From NCBI RefSeq assembly GCF_013391635.1, contig NZ_JACAWU010000001.1:620001-684000 (forward strand): DNA of 64,000 nucleotides, in the 5' to 3' direction. Each line of letters starts with the position of its first letter. The first letter of the stretch is position 1. The notes under the pieces are model-generated. The model had not been told where the DNA came from and made no database searches. It saw nothing but the letters and a program-made list of their open reading frames with translations. A program made the translations under genes and the position numbers. Shown here piece after piece: positions 27,273-35,742 of this stretch. The DNA is from Natronomonas gomsonensis (GTDB taxonomy: Archaea > Halobacteriota > Halobacteria > Halobacteriales > Haloarculaceae).

Positions 27273-27968
27273 ATGCGGCCGGAGTACGGCGAGACGTGGG
27301 TCTACGAGAGCATCATCGGCGCGCTTCCGGGGGTCGACCTCTCACGCGGAGCAGCCATCGCTATCCAGTTGGCCGTCTTCGAAACCGCCGTCCTCGCGTT
27401 GGCGTGGTACTACGACCTCTGGAACGCGGCGGTGGCGGGAACAGCCGCCGTCGTCGTCGCCGCCGTCGGGAGCGTCGAGATGCTTCGAATCAGCCGCGCC
27501 GCGCGAGCGCCCCCCAGCCCGGAGCCCTACCGGCGGCTGCTGTTCGGCTCCAGCGTCGAGGTCGTCCTCGCCGTGTTGGCGTTCGTCGCGCTCGTCACGC
27601 ACCTGTTCGTCTTCGACCCCGCAGACGGCGGCTCGCTCGTCGAAACGCTGTTCGGCCCCGAGCCGCCGATACTGGTCGTCTACCTGACGCTGTTGATCCT
27701 GTGGGACCTCTGTTATCGCATCGGCACCGGCTGGTGGACCGCCGTCGTCGCGCTGTGGCGGTCGGGGCGCTATCGGTTCGACGCCGACGCCGTCGACACG
27801 CTCCGGCGGGCCGACGCCGAAACCCTCGGCTTCGCGGCCGTCCAGTTGCTGTTGGTTCCGTTCGTCGTCGACTACCCCGTGTTGCTCGCTGCGCTCGTCG
27901 GCCACGTGCTGGCCGTGGCGGTTGTCGTCGCGCTGTCGGTCGCTTTACTGACGCTCCGAGAACAGTGA
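27273..27968 (+). CDS. Multispanning membrane protein, unknown
   Basis: 231-residue membrane protein with about six hydrophobic segments (about 28-45, 50-68, 88-108, 122-142, 175-195, 200-225). The first 25 residues (MRPEYGETWVYESI) are amphipathic. No transporter signature is visible. It starts directly after the SDR stop codon, which implies co-expression; perhaps the SDR acts on a membrane-bound lipid or quinone. Confidence 0.75.
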   Translation: MRPEYGETWVYESIIGALPGVDLSRGAAIAIQLAVFETAVLALAWYYDLWNAAVAGTAAVVVAAVGSVEMLRISRAARAPPSPEPYRRLLFGSSVEVVLAVLAFVALVTHLFVFDPADGGSLVETLFGPEPPILVVYLTLLILWDLCYRIGTGWWTAVVALWRSGRYRFDADAVDTLRRADAETLGFAAVQLLLVPFVVDYPVLLAALVGHVLAVAVVVALSVALLTLREQ

Positions 27969-27972
27969 GCCG

Positions 27973-28146
27973 TTACTGGGACTGCATCTGCTTGAACTGG
28001 TCGAGGAGTGCTTCCGCCGAGTCGCCGGAGTCGTACTCTATGGAGCCTTCGTAGTTCGTCCGCTCGTCGTCGAAGGCAGCATCGACGGTCGAGGCCTTCT
28101 GCTCACGTCGCTCGTGTTCGTCCTCGTCATAGGCACCCATTGACAT
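27973..28146 (-). CDS. Small acidic haloarchaeal protein (DUF5786-like)
   Basis: 57 residues from ATG 28146, giving the N-terminus MSMGAYDEDEHERREQK. The pattern of an acidic start, VDAAFDDERTNYEGSIEYDSGDS and a C-terminal amphipathic helix ALLDQFKQM is what I know from a small haloarchaeal family (DUF5786). Function unknown. Its stop lies four bases from that of the convergent membrane protein gene. AT-rich promoter DNA precedes it. Confidence 0.8.
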   Translation of the reverse strand: MSMGAYDEDEHERREQKASTVDAAFDDERTNYEGSIEYDSGDSAEALLDQFKQMQSQ

Positions 28147-28299
28147 GGTAACTGTACGCAACTAACGAGTTCTTGGTAATCAATGTAACGGATAATATGA
28201 AGGGTTATTTATGTATTCGCTCCGGGACGGCTCCGGGGTTCCGTCGCCATCCGGTCGGATATGCGTAATCGGTAAACCCGCTGACGTGCTACGACGAGT

Positions 28300-29295
28300 G
28301 TGGCAGGTCCCCTCCGTTTCCGTCGGTCCGAGAAGACGTGGACGCGACAGAGCGTCCGCGAACAGTTACTACAGCCGCTGAAGCAGTCCTTCGGCGCACG
28401 CATCGAAGAGCCGTGGTTCACCATCGGCGACGACCGCTACGACGCCCTCCGGTTGGAGATGGACAACGGCGACTTCGCGCTGTTCTGTTTCCGACCCGGC
28501 CGGGCCTACTGGCTCGGCAACACCGAGACGCCCGAGGCACTGTGGCGCACCGACAAGGAGACGTTCACCGAGGCGCCCTATGCCGTCTCCCGGTGGGCAC
28601 AGCGGGAACTCACCGCCCGCATCGAGGTGACCGACCCCTGGCTCGCCGACTACGAGTACGTGACGTGGTTCTTCCTCCCCGTCTTCGGGTCGAAAGACGG
28701 GCGGGACAGCACCCGTCGGTTCTTCGCCGAGGACGCCGCCGGCTTCCCCGATGCCAGTTCCGAAGAGGGACTCGCCTTCTACGAGTCGCTGCTCCGAACC
28801 GGGAGTCTCGACGCCCACCGCTACACGATGGCCTCGAAACTCGGCACCTCCCCGGGATACGACCTCACGCGGATGCGGGCGACGATGGCGGAGTTCAACG
28901 TCGCCAAACTCCTCACGGACGCCGGCCTTGACTTCGAACCTGAAGTCGAACAGGACAGCGGCCACGCGCTGGATTTCGCCGTCGACGACGACCTCGTCGA
29001 GGTGACCCGTCCCGAACCGCCGGCGCGTCGGTCCCACGCCGACCACCCCGTCGCCGCCGTCAAGGAGACCGGCGGCGCAAAGCGGAGCGATCAGTTGGCG
29101 AAACACCCCGATTCGGCGCTGTTCATCGACTGTACCTCCTTCACCGAGACGGAGTGGAACGCCGTCACCGGCGAGCAACCGGGCGTCGGCCACGAACCCA
29201 CCGTCGTCTTCCGCGCCCGCCCGACCGGCCGCATCGAAGGCTACCGGTACGGAAAGCTGCCGTTCGACCTCGACGGCAGCGTCGAGTGGGTGTAG
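28300..29295 (+). CDS. Conserved haloarchaeal protein (DUF5784-like)
   Basis: 331-residue protein starting at GTG. It is soluble and mixed alpha/beta. The N-terminal ~175 residues contain many aromatic residues (YDALRLEMDNGDFALFCFRPGRAYWLG). The C-terminal region has GHALDFAVDDDLVEVTRPEPP, a spacing reminiscent of the D...(E)x(K) core of PD-(D/E)xK nucleases, but the last Lys is replaced by Thr-Arg-Pro. I recall the family as haloarchaeal DUF5784; its function is unknown. It is flanked by unrelated genes. Confidence 0.75.
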   Translation: MAGPLRFRRSEKTWTRQSVREQLLQPLKQSFGARIEEPWFTIGDDRYDALRLEMDNGDFALFCFRPGRAYWLGNTETPEALWRTDKETFTEAPYAVSRWAQRELTARIEVTDPWLADYEYVTWFFLPVFGSKDGRDSTRRFFAEDAAGFPDASSEEGLAFYESLLRTGSLDAHRYTMASKLGTSPGYDLTRMRATMAEFNVAKLLTDAGLDFEPEVEQDSGHALDFAVDDDLVEVTRPEPPARRSHADHPVAAVKETGGAKRSDQLAKHPDSALFIDCTSFTETEWNAVTGEQPGVGHEPTVVFRARPTGRIEGYRYGKLPFDLDGSVEWV

Positions 29296-29349
29296 CCGCA
29301 TCCGGCGAAAGGGTGGGTATCTAAGTACCGCCGTAGCAAATTTTGCCAC

Positions 29350-30345
29350 ATGAAGACGCTTCTGTTGAACCGAGACGACGTGGGCGAAAACGCCCGCATG
29401 GAGGAGGTCATCGTCGCCGTCGAGGAGGCCTTCGCCGCCTACCAGCACGGGAACGTACAGATGCCGGCGAAGTCCTACATCGACCTGCCGGAGTACAACG
29501 GCGACTTCCGGTCGATGCCGGCGTACATGGCCGCCGACGACTGGGACGCCGCGGGCATCAAGTGGGTGAACGTCCACACGGACAACCCCGAGACGTACGA
29601 CCTCCCCACCGTGTTGGGAACGATGATTTACTCCGACCCGCGGAACGCCTTCCCGCTCGCGCTCATGGACGGGACGACGCTCACCCGGAAGCGGACCGGC
29701 GCGGCGGCGGCCGTCGCCACCGACCACCTCGCGGTCGCCGACGCGACGTCGCTTGGTATCGTCGGCGCCGGCGTCCAGTCGTACACCCAACTGGAGGCAA
29801 TCAGCGTGGTTCGGGACATCGACACCGTCGTCGTCGCCGACAAACGCGACGACGCCGTCGAGGCGTTCGTCGACCGCTTCGGCGACGAGTTCGACGTCCG
29901 CGGTGGCTCCATCGCCGAGGCCGCACAATGTGACGTGCTCTCGACGGTGACGCCCGTCGAATCGCCCATCGTCTCCGCGGAAGACGTGGGCGACCACACC
30001 CACATCAACGCGATGGGCGCCGACGCCCCCGGCAAGAACGAACTCGGCGAGGGAATCGTCGCCAACGCGAAACTCGTCATCGACGACTACGAGCAGTGTA
30101 CCCACTCCGGAGAAATCAACGTCCCGTGGAGTCGCGGCCTGCTATCCGACGAGGACCTCTACGGCGAGTTGGGCGAAATCGTCACCGACGAGAAACCCGG
30201 ACGGACGCCCGACGACGGCGTGAGCGTCTTCGATTCGACTGGGCTGGCGATTCAGGACGTGGCGGCCGCCCACGTCGTCTACGAACGCGCAAACGAGAAG
30301 GACAACGGCACGCCCTTCGAGTTGGTCGACACCCGACTGCGTTAA
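29350..30345 (+). CDS. Ornithine cyclodeaminase / alanine dehydrogenase family
   Basis: 331-residue NAD(P)-dependent enzyme of the ornithine cyclodeaminase/mu-crystallin family. The substrate half has MPAKSYIDLPE and GIKWVNVHTDNP, with the conserved Lys in TLTRKRTGAAAAVATDHLA. The dinucleotide loop is LGIVGAGVQSYTQLEA (~135-150). The INAMGADAPGKNELGEGI segment holds the acidic catalytic residue typical of the family. Archaeal members often act as alanine dehydrogenase rather than as ornithine cyclodeaminase, so the reaction is left open. Confidence 0.88.
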   Translation: MKTLLLNRDDVGENARMEEVIVAVEEAFAAYQHGNVQMPAKSYIDLPEYNGDFRSMPAYMAADDWDAAGIKWVNVHTDNPETYDLPTVLGTMIYSDPRNAFPLALMDGTTLTRKRTGAAAAVATDHLAVADATSLGIVGAGVQSYTQLEAISVVRDIDTVVVADKRDDAVEAFVDRFGDEFDVRGGSIAEAAQCDVLSTVTPVESPIVSAEDVGDHTHINAMGADAPGKNELGEGIVANAKLVIDDYEQCTHSGEINVPWSRGLLSDEDLYGELGEIVTDEKPGRTPDDGVSVFDSTGLAIQDVAAAHVVYERANEKDNGTPFELVDTRLR

Positions 30346-30548
30346 TCCCAGGAGACCCGTTCCCTGACGCCGCGGAGGGTTCGCGACAGCACCCACGCGA
30401 CGGCCAAGAAGGGCAGCAATGGAACCAAAACCAAGAGTAGCGCCACCACGACGGCGAGCCAGCGCGGCCGGCCGTCACCGCTTTCCGTCTCGCGTTTTTC
30501 ACCGGAAAAGAACCGTGTCACCCCGCTCGCTGTGGCCGTCTTGAACAT
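30342..30548 (-). CDS. Small one-span membrane protein
   Basis: 68 residues from ATG 30548. A polar N-terminus of about 29 residues is followed by one strong hydrophobic span (WLAVVVALLLVLVPLLPFLAV), then a basic tail. Its stop overlaps the dehydrogenase stop by four bases, convergently. It is divergent from leuS, with which it shares a 112-bp promoter region. Function unknown. Confidence 0.6.
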   Translation of the reverse strand: MFKTATASGVTRFFSGEKRETESGDGRPRWLAVVVALLLVLVPLLPFLAVAWVLSRTLRGVRERVSWD

Positions 30549-30660
30549 ACGGTTCAGTCGGTTTCGAGCGGTATGAGTGTTATCCCCACACCGCCGTGGC
30601 GTTCTTGGGATGGAAAGGTTAAGGGCCGGACCGACGGAAGATTCCACAACTACTCTCTCC

Positions 30661-33300
30661 ATGCACGACGACGACGGTTACGACCACACCGAGGTCGAAC
30701 GACGCTGGCAGGAGGCGTGGGACGACGCCTCCGTGTATCGGACCCCCGACGACGTTTCGGACCCGACGTACGTCCTCGGGATGTACCCCTACCCCTCCGG
30801 ACAGTTGCACATGGGTCACGTCCGCAACTACACCATCACGGACGCCTACGCCCGGTATCGGCGTATGCAGGGCGACGACGTGCTCCACCCGATGGGGTGG
30901 GACGCCTTCGGCCTCCCGGCAGAGAACGCCGCCAAGGAACGCGACACGAACCCCCGCGATTGGACCTTCGACTGCATCGAGACGATGAAGGGCCAGATGG
31001 AGTCGATGGGCTTCGGCTACGACTGGGAGCGGGAAGTCACCACCTGCGTCCCCGAATACTACAAGTGGAATCAGTGGCTGTTCCGGCGGTTCCACGAGGA
31101 AGGGTTGGCCGAGCGACGCGACGCCGAGGTGAACTGGTGTCCCTCCTGTGAGACGGTGCTGGCTGACGAACAGGTCGAGGGCGACGACGAACTCTGCTGG
31201 CGGTGTGACACGCCCGTCGAGTCACGGGAACTCGACCAGTGGTTCCTGAAAATCACCGAGTACGCCGACGAGTTGGTCGACTACATCGACGAACTAGAGG
31301 GGTGGCCCGACTCCGTCCGGCAGATGCAGCGCAACTGGATCGGCCGACAGTACGGGACCCAACTGGAGTTCACCATCGAAGGGTACGGTCCCGTCGAGGC
31401 GTTCACGACCCGCGTCGACACCATCTTCGGCGCGACGTTCTTCGCGCTGGCGCCGGACCACCCCATCAGCGAGCAGTTGGTCGAGGAAGACGACGCCGTC
31501 CACGAGTTCGTCCACCACGAGGCCGACCCCGACGGCGACGAACCGAACGGCGTCGAGACGGACCTGACGGCGACGAACCCGATTACCGGCGAGGAGATTC
31601 CGGTCTTCGTCGCCGACTTCGTGCTGTCGGACGTGGGGACAGGCGCATTGATGGGCGTCCCCGGCCACGACCACCGCGACCACGACTTCGCCGAGAAGAT
31701 GGGCGTCGACATCGACCCCGTCATCGCACCCAGCGAGGACGAGGTCCCCGACGTCAGCGACGAGGCCTTCACCGACGACGGCGTCCTCGTGAACTCCGGG
31801 GAGTACAGCGGCCTCGACAGCGAGACCGCACGCGAGCGGTTGACCGAGGACATCGACAGCGCCGAAACCGACACCCAGTATCGCCTCCGCGACTGGGGTA
31901 TCTCCCGGCAGCGCTACTGGGGGACGCCGATTCCGGTCGTCCACTGTGACGACTGTGGCCCCGTGCTCGTTCCCGAGGCGGACCTGCCGGTCGAACTGCC
32001 CGAGTTCGTCAACACGACCGGGAACCCGCTGGACGAAGCCGACGAGTGGAAGCAGACGAGTTGTCCGGACTGCGGCGGCGAGGCGACCCGCGAAACGGAC
32101 ACGATGGACACCTTCGTCGACTCCTCGTGGTACTTCCTGCGGTACGTCTCTCCCGAACTGGACGAGGCGCCGTTCGACCTCGAGCAGGCCAACGACTGGA
32201 TGCCCGTCGACCAGTACGTCGGCGGCATCGAACACGCCGTGATGCACCTGCTGTACAGCCGGTTCGTCACGAAGACGCTGGCCGACCACGAGGGACTGGA
32301 CCACCGTGAACCGTTCGAGAACCTGCTGGCACAGGGGATGGTGCAGTTGGAGGGCGAGAAGATGTCGAAATCGGTCGGCAACGTCGTCTCGCCGCAGCGC
32401 ATCGTCGAGGAGTACGGCGCCGACACCGCTCGTCTGTTCATGATGCAGGCCGCCCAACCCGAGCGGGACTTCGACTGGACCGAGGAGGGCGTCCAGTCGG
32501 CGTACGCCTTCCTGACGCGACTGAAGGACGTGACCGAGGCGTTCACCGCCGGCGACATCGAGACAACCGACGACCCCGGTGCCGTCGCCGGCTACGTCGA
32601 AGCCGAAATCGAGGCCGCCGTCACGATTGCCGGCGAGGAGTACGACGAGTTGACGTTCAACACGGCGCTTCGGGAGGCCCAGTCACTGGTCGGGACGCTC
32701 CGGCAGTATCGGGACTACACCGCCGTCGACGCCTCGGTCTTCGAGCGCGGACTGGAGACGGCCGTGAAACTGCTGGCGCCCGTCGCGCCCCATATCGCCG
32801 AAGAACTGTGGGAGGAGTTGAGGTACGACGGCTTCGCCGTCGACGCCGACTGGCCCGACGCCGCGGCCGACCGCGAAACCGTCGAGAAGCGCCGCCGCCT
32901 CGTCGAGAACACCCGCGAAGACGTCCGCGAAATCAGCGACGTGGCCGGCATCGACGACCCCGAGCGTATCGACATCGTCGTCACGCCCGACTGGAAGTAC
33001 GAGGCGCTGGAGATCGCCATCGACAGCGACGCGCCGAACGTCATCGGCGAGTTGATGCAACACGACGACATCAAGCGCCACGGCGACGATGCCGCGGCCT
33101 ACGGACAGGACCTTCAGGCGAACCGAGAGGCGCTCCAGCGGACGCTCGCTCCCGACACCGAGTTCGAGGCACTGGAGGCCGCTGCGTGGCTCGTCGAACG
33201 GGAGTTCGACGCCGACGTACGGGTGTTGACCGCCGAGGAAGCCGACGACGTGGCCGGGAAGGCCGAACCCGGCCGACCGGCGATTGATATCGTCGAGTAA
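30661..33300 (+). CDS. leuS: Leucyl-tRNA synthetase
   Basis: 879-residue class I synthetase charging tRNA-Leu. HIGH box: PYPSGQLHMGHVRNY, with HMGH at residues 50-53. KMSKS box: EKMSKSVGNVV, Lys567-Ser571. Between them is the CP1 editing domain (~225-415) and a zinc-ribbon-like CPSC/CWRC insertion (~160-185). The overall form, with the editing domain placed after the zinc-binding insertion and a bacterial-type C-terminus (SDAPNVIGELMQ), resembles the bacterial LeuS type found in haloarchaea rather than the usual archaeal type. The start at 30661 puts the first Met just before the conserved VERRWQEAWDD. A T-run at 33308-33313 may end transcription. Confidence 0.97.
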   Translation: MHDDDGYDHTEVERRWQEAWDDASVYRTPDDVSDPTYVLGMYPYPSGQLHMGHVRNYTITDAYARYRRMQGDDVLHPMGWDAFGLPAENAAKERDTNPRDWTFDCIETMKGQMESMGFGYDWEREVTTCVPEYYKWNQWLFRRFHEEGLAERRDAEVNWCPSCETVLADEQVEGDDELCWRCDTPVESRELDQWFLKITEYADELVDYIDELEGWPDSVRQMQRNWIGRQYGTQLEFTIEGYGPVEAFTTRVDTIFGATFFALAPDHPISEQLVEEDDAVHEFVHHEADPDGDEPNGVETDLTATNPITGEEIPVFVADFVLSDVGTGALMGVPGHDHRDHDFAEKMGVDIDPVIAPSEDEVPDVSDEAFTDDGVLVNSGEYSGLDSETARERLTEDIDSAETDTQYRLRDWGISRQRYWGTPIPVVHCDDCGPVLVPEADLPVELPEFVNTTGNPLDEADEWKQTSCPDCGGEATRETDTMDTFVDSSWYFLRYVSPELDEAPFDLEQANDWMPVDQYVGGIEHAVMHLLYSRFVTKTLADHEGLDHREPFENLLAQGMVQLEGEKMSKSVGNVVSPQRIVEEYGADTARLFMMQAAQPERDFDWTEEGVQSAYAFLTRLKDVTEAFTAGDIETTDDPGAVAGYVEAEIEAAVTIAGEEYDELTFNTALREAQSLVGTLRQYRDYTAVDASVFERGLETAVKLLAPVAPHIAEELWEELRYDGFAVDADWPDAAADRETVEKRRRLVENTREDVREISDVAGIDDPERIDIVVTPDWKYEALEIAIDSDAPNVIGELMQHDDIKRHGDDAAAYGQDLQANREALQRTLAPDTEFEALEAAAWLVEREFDADVRVLTAEEADDVAGKAEPGRPAIDIVE

Positions 33301-33435
33301 CACGAGAGTTTTTTGGGTTGGACGATTCCAGCTCGTGGGCCGCGACGCCGAACGATTGGCCGCCGAGTTGGCCGAGGGCCGGTAGCCATGGTCGTGGATA
33401 TATAGTCAGTGCGCGTGACCGGGTCCCTTCCGAAT

Positions 33436-33453
33436 TACCGAACAGATTCGGTA
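33436..33453. promoter_or_regulatory. Inverted repeat upstream of pst operon
   Basis: TACCGAA and TTCGGTA flank a four-base centre. It lies ~215 bp before the pstS start and ~160 bp before its TATA box, in line with a distal operator or with a terminator hairpin for leuS. Confidence 0.35.
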
Positions 33454-33609
33454 CGAATAGGTACCGAGCAGTCGTTCCTCGATAGACGATAACACGCCAC
33501 GAGGGCTCGTCCGCCCGTGAAAAACCGACCGATTGCAGACGCTTAAGCCGATACGACCGCCAGAATCGGTATCCGAGCGCGGGTGTGAAGGGTTTCCAAT
33601 AGAGGACTG

Positions 33610-33616
33610 TATAAAT
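33610..33616 (+). promoter_or_regulatory. TATA box of pstSCA
   Basis: TATAAAT within a longer AT-rich run (TGTATAAATCTATATAG). The start codon of pstS lies 54 bases downstream of the box, leaving a short leader of about 25-30 bases. Confidence 0.5.
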
Positions 33617-33669
33617 CTATATAGAACACATAGTACCCTTCTTATTCGATTGTCCGTTTGGTTCGGGTG

Positions 33670-34710
33670 ATGACAGACGACCCGAACGGCGGTCGCAGTG
33701 CGTTCGAATCGAGTAGCCGACGACGATTCCTGCTCTCCGGAGCAGCGCTGGCCGCCGGGGGCCTCGCCGGCTGTACCGAAACGCCCGGCAACGGTGGGAA
33801 CGGTAACGGAAACGGCAACGGAAACGGCGGCGGTGACACGCTTTCCGGCGACATCGCCATCGCCGGCTCCAGTACCGTCTTCCCGCTGATGGAGGCCGTC
33901 GCCGCGGCCTTCGAGTCCGAACACCCCGAGGTCAGCACGGACATCAGTTCCACCGGCTCCGGTGGCGGCTTCTCGAACTTCTTCTGTCCGGGACAGACCG
34001 ACTTCAACAACGCGAGTCGGCCCATCAAGGAGGAAGAACAACAGCTCTGTTCCGACAACGGCGTCGAACCCGTCGAACTGCAGGCGGCGACCGACGCCCT
34101 CACCGTCGTCGTCAACAACGACAACGAGTTCATCGAGGACGGCTGTGTCACCATCGACGAACTGAACCAGATTTGGGGCGAGGACGCCGCCGAGACGTGG
34201 AGTGAGGTCCGCGACGGCTGGCCCGACGAGGAAATCGAGCGCTACGGCGCCGCCGAGACCTCCGGCACGTTCGATTACTTCACCGAGACCGTCAACGGCG
34301 AAAGCGGCGCTCACACGGACGACTACCAGGCGACCGAACGCGACAACACCATCGTCCAGGGCGTCAAGGGTAGCCAGTACGCAATCGGCTACTTCGGCTT
34401 CTCGTACTACTTCAACAACCCCGACCAGGTGACGGCCCTGAAAGTCGACGGCGGCGATGGCTGTGTGGAACCATCGCTGGATACGGCCTCGAACGGCGAG
34501 TACACGCCGCTGTCGCGGCCGCTTTTCACCTACGCCGCCAAGAGCTCGCTGGCCGAAGAGCACGTCGCGGAGTTCGCCCGCTTCTTCGTCGAGCAGGCCG
34601 GTAACGAGGAACTCGTCGCCGGGCAGGTCGGCTACGTCCCACTGACCGACGAACAGCAGAGCGAGGTAATGGAGCGTCTCGAAACGGCTATACAGGAAGC
34701 GCAGAACTAG
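33670..34710 (+). CDS. pstS: Phosphate ABC transporter binding protein PstS
   Basis: 346 residues from ATG 33670. It has a Tat signal (SSRRRFLLSGAALAAGGLAGC) with lipobox Cys, then a Gly/Asn-rich flexible linker (~38-58) of repeated GN units. The mature PBP-like domain starts with IAIAGSSTVFPLMEAVAAAF, where the phosphate loop residues Ser/Ser/Thr are visible, and includes STGSGGGFSNFFCPGQTDFNNASRP with the second ligand loop. It binds inorganic phosphate outside the cell and hands it to PstC/PstA. It is the first gene of the operon and follows an AT-rich promoter. Confidence 0.95.
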   Translation: MTDDPNGGRSAFESSSRRRFLLSGAALAAGGLAGCTETPGNGGNGNGNGNGNGGGDTLSGDIAIAGSSTVFPLMEAVAAAFESEHPEVSTDISSTGSGGGFSNFFCPGQTDFNNASRPIKEEEQQLCSDNGVEPVELQAATDALTVVVNNDNEFIEDGCVTIDELNQIWGEDAAETWSEVRDGWPDEEIERYGAAETSGTFDYFTETVNGESGAHTDDYQATERDNTIVQGVKGSQYAIGYFGFSYYFNNPDQVTALKVDGGDGCVEPSLDTASNGEYTPLSRPLFTYAAKSSLAEEHVAEFARFFVEQAGNEELVAGQVGYVPLTDEQQSEVMERLETAIQEAQN

Positions 34711-34769
34711 TCGATAGATACGATGGACCGGACCGCTGACGGGAGTGGCCGATTCCGGAGGGACGAACC

Positions 34770-35741
34770 GTGAGCGACGCCCCCGATGGACCGGAGTTAC
34801 AGCGGTCCAACGGCTGGCAACGACTCCGCGAGGGAACCTACGGCGGACTGTTCGCCGTCTGTGCGCTGCTGTCGGTGTTCACCACCGTCGGCATCGTCGT
34901 CACGCTGTTCGTCGACGCCTCCGCGTTCTTCGGCGCGTACTCGGCCGTCGACTTCCTGACCGGCTTCGAGTGGAGTCCGAGCAACCGGATATTCGGCATC
35001 GTGCCGCTGGTGTTCGGCACCTTGGTCGTCACGATTACCGCAGCACTCATCGCCTTGCCCATCGGGACGCTCACCGCGATCTACCTCTCGGAGTACGCCG
35101 ACCCGCGCACGCGGTCGATACTGAAGCCGCTGTTGGAGATACTGGCCGGCGTGCCGACGGTCGTCTACGGCTACTTCGCACTCGTCTACGTCACGCCCGC
35201 GCTCCGGGCGACGCTGTTTCCCGGAATCAGCACGTTCAACGCCTTATCGGCGTCGCTGATGGTCGGCATCATGACGATTCCGATGGTCTCCTCGATTAGC
35301 GAGGACGCCATGAACGCCGTTCCGGACGAACTTCGACAGGCCGGCTACGGCCTCGGCGCGACGAAGTTCGAAGTTTCGACCGGCGTCGTCGTCCCTGCGG
35401 CCGTCTCGGGCATCGCCTCCTCGTACATCCTGGCGGTGTCGCGCGCCATCGGCGAGACGATGATTGTCGTCGTCGCGATGGGCGCACAGGCACGGTTGCC
35501 GCCCGTACAGGAACTGCAGGTCGTCGGGCTCGGGATCCCGTTCATCCACCCCGCGGACGTGTTGCTCGAACCGGGACAGACCATGACCGTCGCGATGGTT
35601 CAAATCGCCGGCAGCGACTTCACCGGCGGCACCATCGCCTTCGACAGCCTATTCGCTATCGGACTGACGCTGTTCGCGATTACGCTACTCATGAACATCG
35701 TAAGCGACCGCATCGCGGCACGCTACCGGGAGGAGTACTGA
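34770..35741 (+). CDS. pstC: Phosphate ABC transporter permease PstC
   Basis: 323-residue membrane permease starting at GTG 34770, with GGAG ~10 bases upstream. Six transmembrane segments: about 28-50, 78-100, 115-135, 150-170, 210-235 and 280-305. The EAA-type loop that contacts PstB is ELRQAGYGLGATKFEVSTGVVVP. Together with PstA it forms the channel for phosphate. It lies 59 bp after pstS and one base before pstA. Confidence 0.95.
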   Translation: MSDAPDGPELQRSNGWQRLREGTYGGLFAVCALLSVFTTVGIVVTLFVDASAFFGAYSAVDFLTGFEWSPSNRIFGIVPLVFGTLVVTITAALIALPIGTLTAIYLSEYADPRTRSILKPLLEILAGVPTVVYGYFALVYVTPALRATLFPGISTFNALSASLMVGIMTIPMVSSISEDAMNAVPDELRQAGYGLGATKFEVSTGVVVPAAVSGIASSYILAVSRAIGETMIVVVAMGAQARLPPVQELQVVGLGIPFIHPADVLLEPGQTMTVAMVQIAGSDFTGGTIAFDSLFAIGLTLFAITLLMNIVSDRIAARYREEY

Positions 35742-35742
35742 G

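Larger units (their letters stand above)
33301..33669. other. Intergenic regulatory stretch between leuS and pstS
   Basis: 369 bp with no convincing gene. The left end has a T-run (33308-33313) that may end the leuS transcript. The middle holds a perfect inverted repeat TACCGAA (33436-33442) / TTCGGTA (33447-33453), with another TACCGA at 33462. The right end is AT-rich, with the pst promoter. The repeat may bind a phosphate-responsive regulator (inference). Confidence 0.45.
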
